A DNA stretch of 34,927 bases from JOPF133 sp052144935 (GTDB lineage: Bacteria > Acidobacteriota > Terriglobia > Bryobacterales > Bryobacteraceae). Shown here piece by piece: positions 1-8,263 of this stretch (the stretch's first letter is position 1; each line of letters begins with the position of its first letter). The DNA lies in assembly GCA_052144935.1 (NCBI GenBank), contig JBKQPR010000109.1, positions 1 to 34,927 of the forward strand, written 5' to 3'. Both the position numbers and the translations under genes were made by a program. A model generated the notes under the pieces. That model had not been told where the DNA came from. It saw only the letters and a program-made list of their open reading frames with translations, and searched no databases.

Positions 1-19
1 AGGGAAGACCTACTCTTAG

Positions 20-66
20 TTCTTCTCCGCGCTTCCTCCGTTCTCTCCGCGTCTCCGCGGTGAATA
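20..66. repeat. Dispersed 'ctccgcg/tctccgcgg' type intergenic repeat
   Basis: The stretch before the first gene is built of near-repeats of a ctccgcg unit (cttctccgcgcttcctccg, then ctctccgcgtctccgcgg, then tgaataa). Similar phrases occur as dispersed intergenic repeats in many environmental bacterial genomes; I say this from memory, not from a search. It is not coding and lies about 30 nt before the start of the permease gene. Confidence 0.4.
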
Positions 67-97
67 AGTGCGGTGAACATCAAGACAGGGCCAACCC

Positions 98-1348
98 ATG
101 ACCCAAGCCGAGATCAAAGAAAACCTCCTCGTAGCCCTGGACACGCTGCGCACCCGCAAGGTCCGCTCCGCGCTCACCATCCTGGGCATCGTCATCGGGG
201 TCACCAGCGTGATCGCCGTGGCGGCCATTATCGATGGCCTCAACGGCTTCATGGAGGATCGCATCAAGTCGTTCGGCTCGCGCTCGATTTTCGTCACCCG
301 GATTCCCGCCGGATATACCGGTGCCATGCTGCCGCACAAGATCCGCATGCGCAAGTACCTGGAAATTGGCGACGCGCGATACCTGAAGGAAACCGTCCCC
401 GGGTTGGACATCTCGACGGCTTTCATGACGCGCATCGACGTGGGCGCGACTCCGGAATCCATCAGCTACGCGGGCGAGCACGTCGAGAAGCTCATCGTCC
501 GCGGCGTGCAGCCCGATTACGCCGCCGCCATCGCGCTCTTCACGGTGGCCACCGGGAGATTCATTTCCGAGTTCGACGAAGAGCACGGGCGCAACGTGGT
601 GGTGATCGGCGCCGCCATCGCCGACACGCTGTTTCCGCATACCGACCCGGTGGGCAAGGAGGTGCGGCTGGACGGCCAGCTCTATGAAGTCATCGGCGTC
701 TTCGAGAAGGACCCCGGCATCTTCGGCCTTGGCGTGGACCAGTTCGCGGTGATTCCGCTTTCCAACTATCACAAAAACTTCCCCGGCGTGCGCGATGTGT
801 TCCTCATCTTCACGGTGCGCGAAGACGCGGATCTGGCCAGCGTCCGCGACCAGGTGGTGGAAGCCATGCGCCGCCACCGGCACGTGCCGCACAACGCGGA
901 GAACGATTTCGACGTGGCCGATTCCAACTACTTTCTCAGCCTTTGGAACCAGCTCACCGGCGCCATGGCCCTGCTCACCGGGGTGATCGGCTCGATCGGC
1001 CTTCTGGTGGGCGGCATCGGAGTGATGAACATCATGTTGATCTCGGTCACCGAGCGCACCGCCGAAATCGGCATCCGCAAGGCCATCGGGGCGCGCAAGG
1101 CCGACATCCGCCTGCAGTTTCTGCTGGAGGCGGTCACCCTCTCCGGAATCGGCGGTGTGGTGGGCGTAGTGATCGGCGGTCTGATCGCCTTCGCCGTGCG
1201 CGCGCTGGTTTCGATCCCCGCCACGCTTTCGCCCTTCTGGGTCTTCATGGGGGTGGCGATCTCCGTGGGGGTGGGCCTGTTTTTCGGCTATTATCCCGCC
1301 AATCGCGCCGCCCAACTGGACCCCATCGTCTGCCTGCGCTACGAATAG
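98..1348 (+). CDS. MacB/FtsX-type ABC transporter permease
   Basis: This 416-aa inner-membrane protein has the MacB/LolC-type layout. A cytoplasmic start and first membrane helix lie at about residues 24-47, followed by a large periplasmic domain to about 290 and three membrane helices near 295-325, 345-370 and 382-402. The FtsX-domain motif ERTAEIGIRKAIGA follows the second helix, as is typical. The length fits the family (about 400 aa). Such permeases work with a MacB-like ATPase to drive mechanotransmission across the envelope, for export or lipoprotein handling. No matching ATPase lies immediately downstream: the next ATPase is 274 bp away and pairs with a different permease type. The partner is therefore probably upstream, outside the window. 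The substrate cannot be read from the sequence. The ATG at 98 is chosen because it gives the canonical N-terminus. Confidence 0.9.
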   Translation: MTQAEIKENLLVALDTLRTRKVRSALTILGIVIGVTSVIAVAAIIDGLNGFMEDRIKSFGSRSIFVTRIPAGYTGAMLPHKIRMRKYLEIGDARYLKETVPGLDISTAFMTRIDVGATPESISYAGEHVEKLIVRGVQPDYAAAIALFTVATGRFISEFDEEHGRNVVVIGAAIADTLFPHTDPVGKEVRLDGQLYEVIGVFEKDPGIFGLGVDQFAVIPLSNYHKNFPGVRDVFLIFTVREDADLASVRDQVVEAMRRHRHVPHNAENDFDVADSNYFLSLWNQLTGAMALLTGVIGSIGLLVGGIGVMNIMLISVTERTAEIGIRKAIGARKADIRLQFLLEAVTLSGIGGVVGVVIGGLIAFAVRALVSIPATLSPFWVFMGVAISVGVGLFFGYYPANRAAQLDPIVCLRYE

Positions 1349-1486
1349 GCGGTGAGGGAGATGCCCCGCCCACCACCGCGGAAGCGCGGCCGCGGGTACC
1401 CTTCGGCGCGACGCGGCGGGCATGAATGCCCAGGGATTCCGCACATAAATATTCGGTTACCCGGTTCGTTACGGGAAACGCCGAAG

Positions 1487-1560
1487 CACCCCCGATTGGA
1501 TCGACATCGGCGCCTGGGTCGGCCAGCAGGCCTTCGTGTGGGGATTCCTCGTGGTGGGGC
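1487..1560 (+). pseudogene. Short coding relic (DWIDIGAWVGQQAF-like)
   Basis: Between the two transporter genes one plus-strand frame reads STPDWIDIGAWVGQQAF and continues open for a few codons. It resembles the N-terminus of an acidobacterial hypothetical family that I recall beginning with a 'W-x-x-I/L-G-x-W-V/I-G-x-Q-Q-A-F' motif. Only about 20 residues are recognisable, with no start or body, so it is at most a fragment left by deletion. The identification rests on memory of the motif. Confidence 0.25.
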
Positions 1561-1622
1561 GGTCCGTTCGGTCGAGCAGTGTTTCGGGCAGTATGCTAGC
1601 CTGTGCGCTACGGGCCTTCCTC

Positions 1623-2381
1623 ATGATTCGGGTTGACGGGCTTTCCAAGACCTTCCACGATAAGAAGCGCGGCGAAGTTCGCGCACTCGATGGCGTGTCG
1701 TTCCAGGTGCACCCTCAAGAAATATTCGGCCTCCTGGGACCCAACGGCGCCGGCAAAACCACCATGCTGCGGCTGCTGGCCACGGTGCTGGCGCCTACCG
1801 GCGGCACCGCCTCCATCGCCGGCTACGACATCGTCCGCGATCCTTCCCGCGTGCGCGCGTCGATCGGGTTTCTCTCCGGCGATATGGGCCTCTATGCCCG
1901 CCTGACGCCGCGCGAGATTCTGAAGCTGTTCGGCGAGTTGGGTGGTATGAAGGGCAGCGCGCTTCGCGGCCGCATCGAAGAAGTGGTGGCGCTGCTCGAC
2001 ATGCAAGCCTACGCCGACACCCGCACCGACAAGCTCTCCACCGGCATGCGCCAGCGGGTGGCCATCGGGCGCACCATCGTGCACGATCCGCCGGTGCTGA
2101 TTCTCGACGAACCCAGCTACGGCCTGGATGTGCCCACTGCCCGCCTGATCGAGAAGTTCATTCTGCAGGCCCGCGATCGGGGCAAGTGCATCCTGTTCTC
2201 CACTCACGTGATGGAAGAGGCCGAATACCTGTGCGACCGCATCGCCGTGATTCACGAGGGCCGCCTGCGCATCATCGGAACCATGGAAGACCTGCGCGCC
2301 GCCACCGGCGGGACACGGCTGCGCGAAATCTTTCTCAGCCTCCTGGGTATTGAAGACACCCGCATGGGAGCTCACGCGTGA
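1623..2381 (+). CDS. natA: NatA-type ABC transporter ATP-binding protein
   Basis: This 252-aa cytoplasmic ATPase energises the permease encoded directly downstream. Walker A is GPNGAGKTT at residues 39-47, the ABC signature LSTGMRQR at 138-145 and Walker B VLILDEP at 158-164, followed by a switch-histidine segment FSTHVMEEAEYL. This is the DrrA/NatA export subfamily (COG4555-like). The frame is open further upstream, but the ATG at 1623 gives the normal start (MIRVDGLSKTF) and excludes an unrelated 29-residue leader. The stop overlaps the permease start by 4 bp (GTGA), so the two are translationally coupled. NatAB of Bacillus exports sodium; the substrate here is not proven, so the symbol marks family membership only. 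Confidence 0.88.
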   Translation: MIRVDGLSKTFHDKKRGEVRALDGVSFQVHPQEIFGLLGPNGAGKTTMLRLLATVLAPTGGTASIAGYDIVRDPSRVRASIGFLSGDMGLYARLTPREILKLFGELGGMKGSALRGRIEEVVALLDMQAYADTRTDKLSTGMRQRVAIGRTIVHDPPVLILDEPSYGLDVPTARLIEKFILQARDRGKCILFSTHVMEEAEYLCDRIAVIHEGRLRIIGTMEDLRAATGGTRLREIFLSLLGIEDTRMGAHA

Positions 2382-3550
2382 ACATCCACGCCGTGAGCAC
2401 GATCTACCGCAAAGAGGTGCTGGAGATGGTCCGCGACCGCCGGACCCTCATCAGCATGGTGCTGGTGCCCATCATCGCCATGCCGCTGCTTTTCAAAGTG
2501 GCAAACTATTTCCTCTCGTCCAGCGACCGGCAGGCCGAGCAGGAGGCCGTGGCCATCGCGGTCCCCGAGCGCCTGGCCATGCCGGGCCTCGAAGAGGCGC
2601 TGCGGGCCGCCGGGTTCGAGCTCAAGGTATCGGCCGATCCGCGGGCTGCCGTGGAAAAGAAACAGGCTGCGGCCGCCGCGGTGGAGGCGCAGTCCCCGGC
2701 GGGGGAGCCGGTCGTGCGGCTGTATGTGGACCGCTCCCGCGCCGCTTCCGATAAAGCCGCCGACAAGCTGCGGATCGCGCTCGATGCGCTGAAGGCCGAA
2801 AAGGTGCGGCAGGCCCTGGCCGGCTCGGGAGTCTCGGAAAAGGTGCTGACTCCATTCGCGGTAGATAAGGTAGACGTTGCGCCCAAGGGCAAAAAGGGCA
2901 AGACCGCGCTCGGCGGGATGATCGGCTACATTGTGATCCTGTTGATGTTTTCCGGCTGCATGTATCCGGCTTTGGACATGACCGCCGGTGAAAAGGAGCG
3001 GCGCACGCTGGAGATCCTGCTGGCCTCGCCCGCCAGCCGCCAGGAAATCGTGCTGGGCAAGATTCTGGCGGCCAGCTCCGCCGCCTTCCTCACCGCTCTG
3101 CTCAACGTGCTCAGCCTGGCCTACACTTTCAGCTCCGGGCTTGTGGGAAAGGACATGCATGAGGCGCTGGAGGGCATGCAAGTGGATGTCCGCGTGATTC
3201 TGCTGGTGCTGGCCGCGGTGCTGCCCACGGCGATCACCGCGGCGGCCGTCATGATCACCATCTCGGCCTTCGCCAAGAGCTTCAAGGAAGGCCAGAGCTA
3301 TTTGACGCCGCTGATCATGCTGGTGATCTTCCCGGCCTTGATCGGGATGCTGCCCGGTGTGGAGGCCAGCCCCAAGCTGATGCTGCTGCCGGTGTTCAAC
3401 GTATCGCAGCTCATCAAGGGGATCTTCTCCGGCGAGGCCACCGCCGCCGCGTTCGCCATCAGCTTCGCTTCGAATTTCGTCTATGCCGCCGTGGCCTTCG
3501 TGGTGGCGGTGCGGATTTTCCAACGCGAGGACGTGCTGTTCCGCTCGTGA
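2378..3550 (+). CDS. natB: NatB-type ABC-2 permease
   Basis: This is a 390-aa ABC-2-type export permease. A first membrane helix lies at about 25-45, then a soluble extracytoplasmic domain of about 130 residues, then about five more helices from residue 178 to near the C-terminus. The phrase TAGEKERRTLEILLASP is the characteristic ABC-2/NatB cytoplasmic motif. The gene starts with GTG overlapping the stop of the ATPase gene by 4 bp. Together they form a two-gene exporter of the NatAB/COG1668 type, with one NatA dimer and one NatB pair expected. The cargo (Na+, drug or peptide) is unknown. A GC-rich hairpin follows the stop, before the convergent PilZ gene. Confidence 0.88.
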   Translation: MNIHAVSTIYRKEVLEMVRDRRTLISMVLVPIIAMPLLFKVANYFLSSSDRQAEQEAVAIAVPERLAMPGLEEALRAAGFELKVSADPRAAVEKKQAAAAAVEAQSPAGEPVVRLYVDRSRAASDKAADKLRIALDALKAEKVRQALAGSGVSEKVLTPFAVDKVDVAPKGKKGKTALGGMIGYIVILLMFSGCMYPALDMTAGEKERRTLEILLASPASRQEIVLGKILAASSAAFLTALLNVLSLAYTFSSGLVGKDMHEALEGMQVDVRVILLVLAAVLPTAITAAAVMITISAFAKSFKEGQSYLTPLIMLVIFPALIGMLPGVEASPKLMLLPVFNVSQLIKGIFSGEATAAAFAISFASNFVYAAVAFVVAVRIFQREDVLFRS

Positions 3551-3554
3551 GAAG

Positions 3555-3569
3555 GCCGGCTCAGCCGGC
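3555..3569. terminator. Hairpin between convergent natB and PilZ genes
   Basis: The sequence gccggc-tca-gccggc is a perfect 6-bp stem with a 3-nt loop. It sits between the natB stop (3550) and the PilZ stop (3561-3563, inside the loop). The position suits a bidirectional terminator, but there is no T-tract, so intrinsic termination is uncertain. Confidence 0.4.
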
Positions 3570-3935
3570 GAAAGCAGCCGCGGCGAAAGCCCGCTCCACC
3601 ATGACTGCCTGGGACATCGTCCGGAACTCGAACTTCTCGATCCTGCACGCCACCCAGGCGCCTTTGCTTCGGATCGACCACCCTCTCCCCACCAGTTGCA
3701 GCGGGCAGCGATCCTCCGGAGTGGCCGGCCAGCTTATGACGATCTCGATCGCGGCGCCCACCGGCAGCGGCCGGTCCGCCGCAAACCTCACGCCCCTGCT
3801 GCTCACGTCCAACGTCAGTCCGGTCCCTGTCGCGACGGGCTGTCCATCCATCAGGATCGTGTAACGCACCTCCCGATGGATGGGGAAGCGCCGTTTGGAT
3901 CGTCTCTCGTTCGGTTTATCGGCGTTGCGCATCAT
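3561..3935 (-). CDS. PilZ-domain protein (likely c-di-GMP effector)
   Basis: This 124-aa soluble protein is essentially a single PilZ domain. The c-di-GMP-binding signatures are visible: an Arg-rich RRSKRR stretch at 11-16 (RxxxR) and DVSSRG at 43-48 ([D/N]xSxxG). Proteins of this type change conformation on binding cyclic di-GMP and usually control motility, surface polysaccharide or adhesion. It is the last gene of a minus-strand run, 32 nt after the Crp/Fnr gene and two genes after a receiver domain, so all three are probably co-transcribed. No output domain is attached; it presumably acts by protein-protein contact. Confidence 0.85.
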   Translation of the reverse strand: MMRNADKPNERRSKRRFPIHREVRYTILMDGQPVATGTGLTLDVSSRGVRFAADRPLPVGAAIEIVISWPATPEDRCPLQLVGRGWSIRSKGAWVACRIEKFEFRTMSQAVMVERAFAAAAFAG

Positions 3936-3967
3936 GTGTCGTACCTTTGGGTTGGGGTTGCCAACCG

Positions 3968-4630
3968 TCAGTCGTGCAGAACGACGTTCAACAGGGAACT
4001 ATGGACTTCGAGGTGACCGTTGTAGCTGACAAAACCCAGCTTGCGGAACTTGTTCATGAAGAAGCTGATTCGCGACCGCGTGGTTCCCACGATCCCGGCC
4101 AGCGTTTGCTGGCTGATCTTCGCGATGGTGGTCTCCGGCTTGCCTTCCTTGCCGAAATTAGCCAGCAGCAGGAGCACCCGCGCCAGCCGCTTTTCACTGG
4201 AGTTGAACAACTGGTCCACTAGATCCTCCTCAATCCGGATGCTGCGGGCCAGCAGGTGCTGGACTAAAAATTCCGTGAAGGCCGGTTCCTGATGCAGCAC
4301 ACCAATCGCGGCCGGCTTCTCCAGCCGCGTGACGGAGACCGCGGACATTGCGGTCGCGGTTGCCATGCGCTTCACCTGTCCTGCCAGGCACCCTTCGCCA
4401 AAAAACTCACCCGCGCCCAGAACCGCGACTACCGCCTCCTTGCCCCGGTTTGAGACCACCGTCACCTTGACCTTGCCTTTGTGAATATAGAACACCGAAT
4501 CCGCCGCATCGCCTTGCGAGAAGATCACCTGCTTCGAACCATGCTCGAACAGCGTCTTACCCTTGCCCACCTTGGATAGGAAGGCTTGGACGCTGAAACC
4601 AGGGTCTTTACGTCTTGTGCTTACGGCCAT
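3968..4630 (-). CDS. Crp/Fnr-family transcriptional regulator
   Basis: This 220-aa regulator has an N-terminal cyclic-nucleotide-binding fold at about residues 25-120 (the GEFFGEGCLAG segment is the phosphate-binding cassette region), a dimerisation helix to about 150 and a C-terminal winged helix at about 150-215 (KISQQTLAGIVGTTRSRISF is the recognition HTH). It lacks the N-terminal cysteine cluster of Fnr, so it should not carry an Fe-S cluster. The ligand cannot be decided; the cassette Arg-Ser pair of cAMP binders is not evident. It lies 19 nt after the receiver gene and 32 nt before the PilZ gene, which suggests a shared nucleotide-signalling operon. Confidence 0.88.
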   Translation of the reverse strand: MAVSTRRKDPGFSVQAFLSKVGKGKTLFEHGSKQVIFSQGDAADSVFYIHKGKVKVTVVSNRGKEAVVAVLGAGEFFGEGCLAGQVKRMATATAMSAVSVTRLEKPAAIGVLHQEPAFTEFLVQHLLARSIRIEEDLVDQLFNSSEKRLARVLLLLANFGKEGKPETTIAKISQQTLAGIVGTTRSRISFFMNKFRKLGFVSYNGHLEVHSSLLNVVLHD

Positions 4631-4649
4631 AGCGTGAACCGGGAACCTC

Positions 4650-5021
4650 TCATACGGCCCTATGTCGCAGCGCCGCTCCGACCTTGGCGAGCAGCTCCGA
4701 ACCCAGAAATGGCTTTTTCACGCAGCCCCATCCGCGATCGGCATCGCCGGCCGTGCCGGACATGAACAGAACCGGCAGCTTCCGGTCGATTTCCAGGACG
4801 CGATCCGCCAGGTCCAGACCATTCATGTTTGGCATTGCCACATCGGTCAGGAGCAGCGCAATGGCCGGCCGGTTTTGATGGAAGAAATCCAGGCCAGACG
4901 CTCCATCGGTGGCGCTGAGCACGGTGTATCCGGCCCTCTCCAGGAAGGCCTTCACCAGCATCCGGACAAAATCATCATCGTCAACCACCAGGATCGCTCC
5001 GGGGTGATCGTCAGGTCGCAT
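4650..5021 (-). CDS. Single-domain response regulator (CheY-like receiver)
   Basis: This 123-aa protein is one receiver domain with no output domain. The acidic pocket D14-D15 (VVDDDDF), the phospho-acceptor D60 (LLLTDVAMP), the switch residue S88 (LFMSGTA) and the conserved Lys in VKKPF (about 102-103) are all present, so it should be phosphorylatable. With no effector domain it must act through a partner. It is the first gene of the run leading to the Crp/Fnr and PilZ genes. No histidine kinase is encoded nearby, so the cognate kinase is an orphan elsewhere. Confidence 0.88.
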   Translation of the reverse strand: MRPDDHPGAILVVDDDDFVRMLVKAFLERAGYTVLSATDGASGLDFFHQNRPAIALLLTDVAMPNMNGLDLADRVLEIDRKLPVLFMSGTAGDADRGWGCVKKPFLGSELLAKVGAALRHRAV

Positions 5022-6133
5022 TAATGAGGTACCCTCTTTCGCGCAAGTTCACGGCACAACCGCAAGGACAGGGACCACGGCGATGGCGAGGCCGGCGGAG
5101 GATCGATCCATCCTCCGGCGGTGCAGGTCGCCAACCCGAGCTCGCACATAACAGCCGGGCCCGCGGCCCGGCCACTACTCTTCGTAAGATCGGAAGCCGA
5201 CACTTGATACAGGGGCCCTGAAAACCGGCGCCGCTTCCACGAAGGTACTTTCCTTTCAACGTCTTGCTTCCAATTCCGAGCCCGGCCGCAAGGGACGGCC
5301 TCATACAGGCAAAGCCCCGGCCTAGTCACCCATTCCAAAGATTATGCCTGATGTTTACGCCGGTTTCTGCCCAAAATTGCTCACATTGGGCGATCCGGGA
5401 TCTAAGCAAACCAAGAGCGCGAGCGCTAGGAGCTGGGTGCGGCTCGGAGCTTGCCCCAAGGCTGGTTCGCGGTATGGTTGTATCTGTTCGGGGGAAAGGC
5501 TGAGTTGCTTGGTGCGGCCGCCCGGATAACTGATGGTCAAGACCCCGACCCGGTGGCCCTTCCCGCGGGCGCAGACAGCACAGCCGGCGGAATGCCGGAT
5601 GGTGCGATGGAGCAAGGATCCGCGGAGGATCTCGGCAGGGGAGAGGAAAGGACTGCGCGCTAAGCCGGCCGGGATGGCCCGCCCTGGCGCGTCAAAGCGG
5701 CAGCAATCGAACATTTTCGATCCGTTCTGTTTTCGCTCTCCGGGCGCGGCCCCTTCGCCGCCGGGTTAATCCGTGCGATTCGAACCCGCCGTTCGGTTAC
5801 CGGTGGACGATCCGAGCGAGAGACCCCCAAGCTCGGAGCGGGCCAACTGCTGAACCCAGATGCCACAGGAGCAAGTAAGCTTCAACGCATCAGTAGCTTA
5901 CGGGTTTCGCGACAGAAACTAGCTAAGCTAGGGGAGAGCCTCGCCAATGTTCAATCGCCTTCCTGGAGCCATGCTGAAAGAGCGGCATACGCACGAGTGT
6001 GGACAGGGCCGTAGCTGCGGTCGCGCTCTCTTGCACCATACCGCTTTCCTTGCCGGCAAGTCAGGTTGTTCAATCCGGCACCGCCGGAGGTCGGGCTGAA
6101 AGCCGGCCGCAGCCACGATTGGCTGCCAGACAA
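5022..6133. other. 1.1-kb stretch with no supported gene
   Basis: Short open frames exist on both strands but none has a recognisable domain or convincing start site. I checked for tRNA, RNase P-like and riboswitch-like patterns and saw none that fold properly. The only structure I can support is a cluster of inverted repeats at 5875-5931. The region separates two minus-strand operons. Confidence 0.5.
5875..5931. repeat. Cluster of three consecutive inverted repeats
   Basis: gtaagct (5875-5881) pairs with agcttac (5895-5901). gtttc (5904-5908) pairs with gaaac (5915-5919). ctagct-a-agctag spans 5919-5931. Three hairpin-capable repeats in 57 nt lie about 200 nt downstream of the VWFA gene stop. 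They could be a terminator or processing region or a protein-binding array. There is no T-tract. Confidence 0.4.
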
Positions 6134-8260
6134 TCACTGCACCAGCATCACCGGCGCCTTCCAGAAGGCCGCCTTCTGGCCCGCCGGATCCAGCACCGTC
6201 ACCTGGCAGTCGTACTTTCCCGGCGGCAACTTACTCAGCGACAGGTCGAACTTCAGAGGCACCGTCTTCAACTTATTGGAAAGCGCTTCCGTCACTCCCA
6301 GCGGCGGCGTCTCGAACGCCTTGGTCTGGCCGCGATAAAACGTGACGAAAGCCACTAAGGGCTGCTCCGCGCTGGCTCCCCGCTGATAGGCCTGCAGATA
6401 GATGTACATATCGCGGCTGCGGCTGAACACCCGCGTGACGCTGGGAATCAGCTTGATGCCGTCCTGGATCAGCGGATTCACCGTGGGGGTCTTATCCTTG
6501 GCCGTAAACAGCGCATCGCGCATATCCACTCGCTGGCCGGACAGGACCACGGAGCTGATGGGTATCCGCTGCAGCTCCTTATTCAGATTGGGGATGGTGA
6601 ACTTCCTGATGTAAGTTCCAATGCGGCCGGTTTCGTCGTCGCGCGCCAGGAGCTTGATGGTGTAGGTTCCGGGCAGCACCGTGAATCCGGTTTCATATTG
6701 AATCGGGTGGTGGGCAAGCTGGACGGCCGTCTCTCCGGTAAGCTTGAAATCAAAATGGTCTCGCAAGTTGGTGATGGTGGCGTTGTATTCGTCTTTGACT
6801 TCACCGATGAAAACGACCTCCGTGTGCTCGGCGCCGCGGCGGCGGGCCAGGGCCAGCTCGCTGCCCGGAATCTTGGCCACCACGGGGACGAAATACTCCG
6901 CCGAGTTCAACTGGAAGTAATTCACCTCCATCGAGATGGTCAGGTCCGTGATGGGATCTCCCAACATCAGCGCGTCCAGAAGCTGGCGCTCCTTGTCGGC
7001 GGTGGTGAACTTATTAAACTCCTTGCCGCCAAAGTAACCCTGCCGGTATTCCAGCTTGGCGCCGGTATCGTTGGCCAGGGTGATCTTGATCCGCCGGAAC
7101 TTGCCATCCAGCGACATATTGCTCGAATAGTACCCGATAATGTAATAGCTGGAAATCGACTTTTGCGCCATCTCCACGCCCCTGGACAAGTCGTTGTTAT
7201 CCAGCAGCGCCTTGCCGCCGGTGTCGGCGGCCAGCCCGTAGAGCGTGTCCTGCGATTTCTGGAAGTTGTTGGTAAAGGCCATGGCCGAGGATCCCGAGTA
7301 CATGCCCTTCCCGCCCGGCGATCCGTGAGTGGCATCGCCCAGGGGCGGCGCCGCCACCAGGCCGCGCGCATCCACCGTGAAGAACGCCACGTTGGCCTTC
7401 AACGCGGCATTAGTGGTGGCCTGAAACTGCGCCTGGTTGTCCACTCCGTTCAGTTGCAGGCCGCTGGCGAAATAAACCAGCACCTTCTTCTCGTTGAGCT
7501 GGCCCAACATCCGCACGGCGGTCTGCAATGCCGATAACTGGCGATCGGTATTGAACAGGTTGAACTCGCTGTCGTCCTCGCCAAACGCGGTTCCCGTATC
7601 GGCGGCGCTATCGTCGGCGTTCAGCTCGTCCAGTCCCTGCCCTTCCCCGATGAATAGCTTGGTCAGCACGGTGAGCAGTTTCTCCCGGTCGGCCGTAAAA
7701 TCCTGCAACACCCGCACCGCCGCGCCGTCATAATCCATCACCGCCATCAGGTCGGGCGGAGTCATCTGTTTGGTGATGAACTTATACGCCGCGGCCTGCG
7801 CGCGCATCTGGTCGGCCTGCGGCATGGCGCTCATGTCGAAGTACAGCACCATCAGGCGGCGGTCCTGATAGCGAATCTCGCCCGGCGGCTCCGGCGTAAT
7901 CTGAACCTGGGTTACGGCAGCCACCTCCGGCTTGGCGCCGGCGGCCGGTGCCGGTGCCGGCGGAGTGGCCGGGATGTCCGGCAGAGGCTCCAGCGGATCC
8001 TCCGTCAATTTCTGGTAGGTGCAGAATTTGACGGTCTGCGGAACCCCGTCTTCGGTCACCACGAAATCCTTAGCCGTGAGACCTTCGACCGCTTTGCCGT
8101 CCTTGTCCTTGACGGTCACCGCCTCCTCCACCAGTTGGCTGGTGGCCGTAAAAGTTACCGGCTTGCCGGCGGCGGCCGCAGCCGGCGGAGTGGTGGGATT
8201 CTGTTGCTGCGCGGTGGCCGCCAGCATTCCCAGTAGCAGAGCAAAAGCGATCCGTCGCAT
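6134..8260 (-). CDS. Secreted VWFA-related acidobacterial protein (TIGR03436-like)
   Basis: This 708-aa protein has a signal peptide (MRRIAFALLLGMLAATA, cleavage before QQQ). A Pro/Ala linker follows, then an Ig-like segment at about 35-82 with the family motif LTAKDFVVTEDGVPQ. A second Pro/Ala linker leads to a von Willebrand A domain starting near residue 135 and running to about 390. The metal site is degenerate: FDMSAM has Met where the MIDAS DxSxS motif has its last Ser. The C-terminal 300 residues are beta-rich. Such proteins are abundant in Acidobacteria and their function is unknown; adhesion or surface binding is inferred. The start has a good Shine-Dalgarno (ggaggttttaagcc). It follows the receptor gene by 3 nt, so the two are co-translated and may act together at the outer membrane. 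Confidence 0.85.
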   Translation of the reverse strand: MRRIAFALLLGMLAATAQQQNPTTPPAAAAAGKPVTFTATSQLVEEAVTVKDKDGKAVEGLTAKDFVVTEDGVPQTVKFCTYQKLTEDPLEPLPDIPATPPAPAPAAGAKPEVAAVTQVQITPEPPGEIRYQDRRLMVLYFDMSAMPQADQMRAQAAAYKFITKQMTPPDLMAVMDYDGAAVRVLQDFTADREKLLTVLTKLFIGEGQGLDELNADDSAADTGTAFGEDDSEFNLFNTDRQLSALQTAVRMLGQLNEKKVLVYFASGLQLNGVDNQAQFQATTNAALKANVAFFTVDARGLVAAPPLGDATHGSPGGKGMYSGSSAMAFTNNFQKSQDTLYGLAADTGGKALLDNNDLSRGVEMAQKSISSYYIIGYYSSNMSLDGKFRRIKITLANDTGAKLEYRQGYFGGKEFNKFTTADKERQLLDALMLGDPITDLTISMEVNYFQLNSAEYFVPVVAKIPGSELALARRRGAEHTEVVFIGEVKDEYNATITNLRDHFDFKLTGETAVQLAHHPIQYETGFTVLPGTYTIKLLARDDETGRIGTYIRKFTIPNLNKELQRIPISSVVLSGQRVDMRDALFTAKDKTPTVNPLIQDGIKLIPSVTRVFSRSRDMYIYLQAYQRGASAEQPLVAFVTFYRGQTKAFETPPLGVTEALSNKLKTVPLKFDLSLSKLPPGKYDCQVTVLDPAGQKAAFWKAPVMLVQ

Positions 8261-8263
8261 GGC

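Noticed and set aside
98..3550. One single transporter made of the first three genes
   Set aside because: The MacB/FtsX-type permease and the NatB-type permease belong to different families, and a 274-bp gap separates the first gene from the coupled pair.
5761..5840. tRNA-like phrase 'gattcgaacccgcc'
   Set aside because: The minus-strand T-arm does not pair (only three of five positions) and there are no D, anticodon or acceptor stems.
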